Source: Ridgeia piscesae (Eukaryota; Annelida; Polychaeta; Sabellida; Siboglinidae). Taken from it: a stretch of 64,000 nt of DNA. The stretch spans positions 207,501-271,500 of the forward strand of contig JAODUO010001065.1 of assembly GCA_025642075.2 (NCBI GenBank), given 5' to 3'. Within the stretch, counting starts at the first letter, position 1. Every line of letters begins with the position of its first letter. The translations under genes and the position numbers were made by a program. Below are positions 60,761 to 64,000 of the stretch, in pieces. Under the pieces are notes generated by a model that was not told the DNA's origin, ran no database searches, and was given only the letters and a program-made list of their open reading frames with translations.

Positions 60761-62895
60761 CAGGTGTTGGTCGGTAACGCGGTAGTATGCCCACAAATAG
60801 TATAAGTTTAAGCGACTGTTACATTCAAGAGTCGCTTGAGACGCGCTCAAGACGCCTAGTGACAGTCTCTAGGCGTCTTGAGGACCAGGTGACTTGGCCC
60901 CAGATTCGGCAAAACGCCTATCTCGCATGCGCTTTTATCTGCTCTGACGTAGCGTTGGTGACATACGTCATGTCCGGATCGCGTTTCCTCAAAGCGTATA
61001 CATACTATGTTAGTAACAATGAAGAATCCCGGACCACTATCGTCGCGGTCACAGATTCGTGCCGAATCTGGCCCGGGACCATGACACCGGTACACCGATG
61101 AAATACGCTCGAGACGATTGTGCCTCGACCACTATCTCCGTGGTGTGCGGGCGGGCTATTTACACACTCACCTTGACCGAGTTCTTGGTAGACGTCGGAG
61201 TAGCAGTCATTACTCCTCACCCTCGCCGTCAGGGCCTCCATACGACCCACGACATCAGCCACGAACTCGTCGTGTTCCGCCCCAGTGACGCCGATGTCTT
61301 GCCACAGTTGTTTAGCCGCCGCCGTGGGCTGCAGCGCCAACCTGTACCAGGGACCGACGTGTCTGCGGGCCACGGCCGGGTCGACGCCGTAGCGAGGCAG
61401 CAGGTGAGCGAGCTCGTCTTCCACGCGGCGCTGCAGCCAGCGCAGGTCGACGGCCTGAACCTCGCAGCACAAGATGTTGGCGAGCATCATGTGGAGCACC
61501 TCGACGGCGTCTTGAGACTTCCTCGCCGACAACAGTCCGAGCGAGTTGACGCTCTGGTTGTGCATCTCCGCGGCGATCACGTGGTTGGTGACGGGGTTCG
61601 TCAGCACGTCCAGCTCCGCCATGTAGGACGCCATGGCAGTGTCGGCGCCCTTGAAGCCGAAGTCGACGTTGTAGTCTCCGCCGGCGAGGTTCGGTGGAAG
61701 CCCGTGACTGAGGTTCACGTTCACGATCTCCTCCATCTGGCTAAAGATGAGTTTACCGCACAGCTGCAACGCCTGCCGGGCTTGGTCCATGGCGACGGTG
61801 TTTGACACGCCCTGGAAGTTAGCGCAGTGGATGACAGCGTCGTTGACGTGGTCAATGAGCGGATTGTCGTTGGCGCTGTTCACCTCGGTCTCGATGCGTC
61901 TCGTCGACTCCTGCGCGGTCTCGACGACTGGCGCGAGCCACTGCGGCGCCGAGCGCAGGCAGTAGCGGTCCTGCTTCAGTCGGCTCGCCTCGTCCTTCTG
62001 GTCCAGCGTCATCCCCTGGACGGCCAGACGGGAGCCGTCCAGTAGCGACCTCAGGTTGGTCGACACCTCCTGCAGGCCGGGGTGCGGCATACAGCGGCCA
62101 ATGGTCGGGTGGAAACTTTCAACACGTCCTTCAAGTGACTCCACAGCCAGCGCCGTCGCCACCTGCGTCAACAAGATGGCGGCGTTGGCGTCGAAGAGAA
62201 CGCACGCGCCAAGGGACGACGCGAACGACGCCGCATTTATGACCGCCAGTGCCTCCTTTGCCTGGAACTCGACCGGACGTAGCCGGGCCTGTTCTAACGC
62301 CGCCGGAGCCGTCGTCTCCGCGCCGTCCACGGTCACCTGCGCGTCCGGTCTTCCCATCATGCACGCGGCGATGTATGAAGTCGGCATGAGGTCACCGCTC
62401 GCGCTCACCGAGCCTCGCTTTGGCACGACGGGGATGATGTCTGCGTTGAGCATGCTCACGAGCAGCTGTACGGTGGTGGGGCGAATGCCGGAGAAACCGA
62501 GGCTGAGGCTGTTGGCGCGGACGAGCATCACGGCGCGGACCAGCTCTGGCGGAAACGTCGGCCCGAAGCCCGCGTTCAGATGGCGGACGAGCGAGTTCTG
62601 CAGCTCGACTGTGTCGTCAGAGCGGACATCTGCACTGCCGCCGTAGCCTGTGTTGACCCCATAGATGACCATTCCGTCTCGGATCTTTCCGCTCAGATAA
62701 TCGACGTTTTCTTGCATCTTGTCAACGGACGTGGGCTCGATGGCTACTTTGGTAGACCGCCGGTTGGCCACAGCGTAAATTGTAGCTATGGTCAGACCGC
62801 GACCGTTGAGAACGACACAGTCGTCCGCCTGCTTGTATTTGTATTCCTCCAGGGACGAGATGGCCGCCGCAGCGTGGGACTTGGTACACAGGGTC
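60450..62895 (-). CDS. Phenylalanine/tyrosine ammonia-lyase-like enzyme (span of two main exons)
   Basis: MIO-dependent aromatic amino-acid lyase; PAL/TAL convert Phe/Tyr to cinnamate/coumarate plus ammonia. The MIO triad Ala-Ser-Gly lies in GSVSASGDLMPTSYIA (ASG codons at 62402-62394). The catalytic Tyr loop is IYGVNTGYGGSAD. The substrate-selectivity pair in VRHLNAG is His-Leu, as in tyrosine-accepting lyases, where histidase has Ser-His. KQDRYCLRSAPQWL, NSANDNPLID, NFQG, GFKGADTAMASY, NPVTNHV and HNQSVNSLGL are the eukaryotic PAL signature series. The last exon continues the PAL C-terminal region (MYRFLRRTLHIPFYTGEAAL). About 648 residues are covered, against ~700 for eukaryotic PALs. No ATG precedes the conserved part in the first exon here, so an upstream exon must supply it. 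Animals are expected to have histidase, not PAL. A tyrosine aminomutase is another possibility. Confidence 0.88.
60697..60760. repeat. (TA)n microsatellite in the last ammonia-lyase intron
   Basis: Pure AT dinucleotide run beginning about 27 bases upstream of the acceptor (minus sense). Confidence 0.95.
60846..60882. repeat. Perfect 14-bp hairpin in the last ammonia-lyase intron
   Basis: CTCAAGACGCCTAG at 60846-60859 and its exact reverse complement at 60869-60882, 9-base loop. An outer pair, CCAGATTCGGCA near 60900 and its reverse complement near 61064, may mark a small MITE. Confidence 0.6.
61172..62895 (-). CDS. Ammonia-lyase main exon (MIO catalytic domain)
   Basis: A 1724-base exon from acceptor TTCCCCAG|GACC (62896/62895) to donor CAAG|GTGAGT (61172/61171). 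It carries the whole lyase core in one block, an unusually long exon next to the short exons of HIRA and TBL2. It starts in the last base of a codon, so the preceding exon must end in phase 2. Confidence 0.9.
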
Positions 62896-62934
62896 CTGGG
62901 GAACAGACGGGACACAACACATTACTTGAGGTGT

Positions 62935-62937
<3 letters not shown>

Positions 62938-63012
<75 letters not shown>

Positions 63013-63083
63013 CACGCACGCAGCACGCTCGCTCGCTCACTAATTCACTCGGTCGCTCGCACGCACACACGACACACACACAC

Positions 63084-63174
<91 letters not shown>

Positions 63175-63195
63175 TCACTCCTCCTCACTAAATAG

Positions 63196-63234
<39 letters not shown>

Positions 63235-63247
63235 TATATAATAAATA

Positions 63248-63322
<75 letters not shown>

Positions 63323-63361
63323 TATATGCATGTATATATAGTAAATATGTATGTATATATA

Positions 63362-63413
<52 letters not shown>

Positions 63414-63415
63414 GG
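62938..63415. repeat. (CA)n and (TA)n microsatellites in the upstream ammonia-lyase intron
   Basis: (CA)n at 62939-63011, (CA)n again at about 63080-63170, then interrupted (TA)n from about 63200 to 63411. Confidence 0.95.
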
Positions 63416-63434
63416 TCAAGAAAGCTGCTCTCAC

Positions 63435-63543
63435 CTCCGTGAATGTGACGTCATCCACCCTGCACTTTGCCACCCGCATCGAACAGCCGCCAGGTGTCGC
63501 CATTGCTTGCACGCGAAAAGGGTAGCTACCCTCAAACTCATAT
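63435..63543 (-). CDS. Possible upstream exon of the ammonia-lyase gene
   Basis: Flanked by acceptor TTTTCCAG|ATATG (63544/63543) and donor CGGAG|GTGAGA (63435/63434). It reads YEFEGSYPFRVQAMATPGGC then SMRVAKCRVDDVTFTE with no stop. Its phase-0 end does not fit the phase-2 need of the next exon; an alternative donor at TGCAG|GTGGAT would fit. I recognise no domain. Confidence 0.35.
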
Positions 63544-64000
63544 CTGGAAAACATTGACACAAATTGTAAATTTATGATAGGCTATTTCCCCTATTATTCC
63601 TGTGCTAATGAGAATCCATACTATGGCCTTACGGTAACGCATTGTCACACATCCATAATTTTTTAATTTCATAACAACATTGACCTCTATACCAATACCT
63701 AGCTTTTTGGGCTGCGACCCAAGTTCTTGTAGGAGACACTGTTCGGCGGCAAATAAATTCAATAGACATTTTAGGGTAAAATAACTATGATAAAATAAAT
63801 AGGTATAATATAAAATAAATATCGTATCATTTGTGAAAAAGAAAACCTTGCTGAACACGAGAAGTCACAAAGTGTCGCTCTTTTGTCGTGTTTGGCGGCG
63901 GCTCAAATTGCAGTCGCGGGCCTAATTTTGGGACTCACGTCTTCGATTAATTAACTTGTGCTAAGTTACACAAACTATATTTATGAATGAATGAGAGCAG
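63544..64000. other. No gene recognised
   Basis: AT-rich, with no exon identified; probably intron or 5' flank of the ammonia-lyase gene. Confidence 0.4.

Noticed and set aside
61059..62646. Plus-strand open frames up to 248 codons
   Set aside because: Shadows of the minus-strand ammonia-lyase exon.
61172..62895. Histidine ammonia-lyase (HAL) assignment
   Set aside because: HAL is the expected animal enzyme, but the Ser-His selectivity pair and HAL-specific blocks are absent, while the PAL series and C-terminal region are present.
60450..62895. Bacterial or algal contamination as the source of the PAL-like gene
   Set aside because: It has a GT-AG intron in phase, animal-type microsatellites in and around its introns, and shares a contig with clear animal genes. 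Not excluded without reads, but disfavoured.

Overview
The window is nuclear DNA from an intron-rich animal. It carries spliced genes with GT-AG introns, tRNA-headed SINEs, LINE remnants, MITE-like palindromes and very abundant micro- and minisatellites. The protein sequences and repeat load suit a marine lophotrochozoan, perhaps a mollusc; that placement is an inference.

Layout. (1) 1-7356, minus strand: the first coding exon of a BCR-like gene (7356-6468) followed by a large intron holding a 2.5-kb, 37-bp minisatellite and a fold-back element. (2) 7357-8901: a head-to-head intergenic region with a cruciform-capable microsatellite. (3) 8902-37447, plus strand: a complete HIRA gene (histone H3.3 chaperone scaffold), 27 coding exons, about 957 residues, poly(A) signal at 37658. 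(4) 39349-52416, plus strand: a complete TBL2 gene (ER-anchored WD40 protein), 12 coding exons, 447 residues. (5) 57146-56617, minus strand: the first exon of a secreted group III phospholipase A2. (6) 62895-60450, minus strand: the two main exons of an aromatic amino-acid ammonia-lyase of the PAL/TAL type, not the histidase expected in an animal. All exon joins were made by hand from splice consensus, reading phase and recalled family similarity.

The most unusual pattern is in HIRA and TBL2. At least seven intronic tandem arrays consist of copies of the intron's own 3' splice site plus the first 6-26 bases of the next exon, and one consists of copies of an exon's 3' end plus its 5' splice site. 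The exon-proximal copy is always the one that keeps the reading frame. HIRA exon 5 has such arrays on both sides. This suggests that splice junctions act as seeds for minisatellite growth, leaving arrays of dozens of decoy splice sites.

Other notable points are a PAL/TAL-type enzyme in an animal contig, a duplicated TBL2 exon 9, a one-base frame disruption in HIRA exon 14, and a GC-AG intron in HIRA. HIRA works in the nucleus (nucleosome assembly), TBL2 at the ER (stress/translation), BCR-like at the cell cortex (Rho signalling); PLA2 is secreted and PAL is metabolic. Nothing in the sequence suggests they form one pathway.
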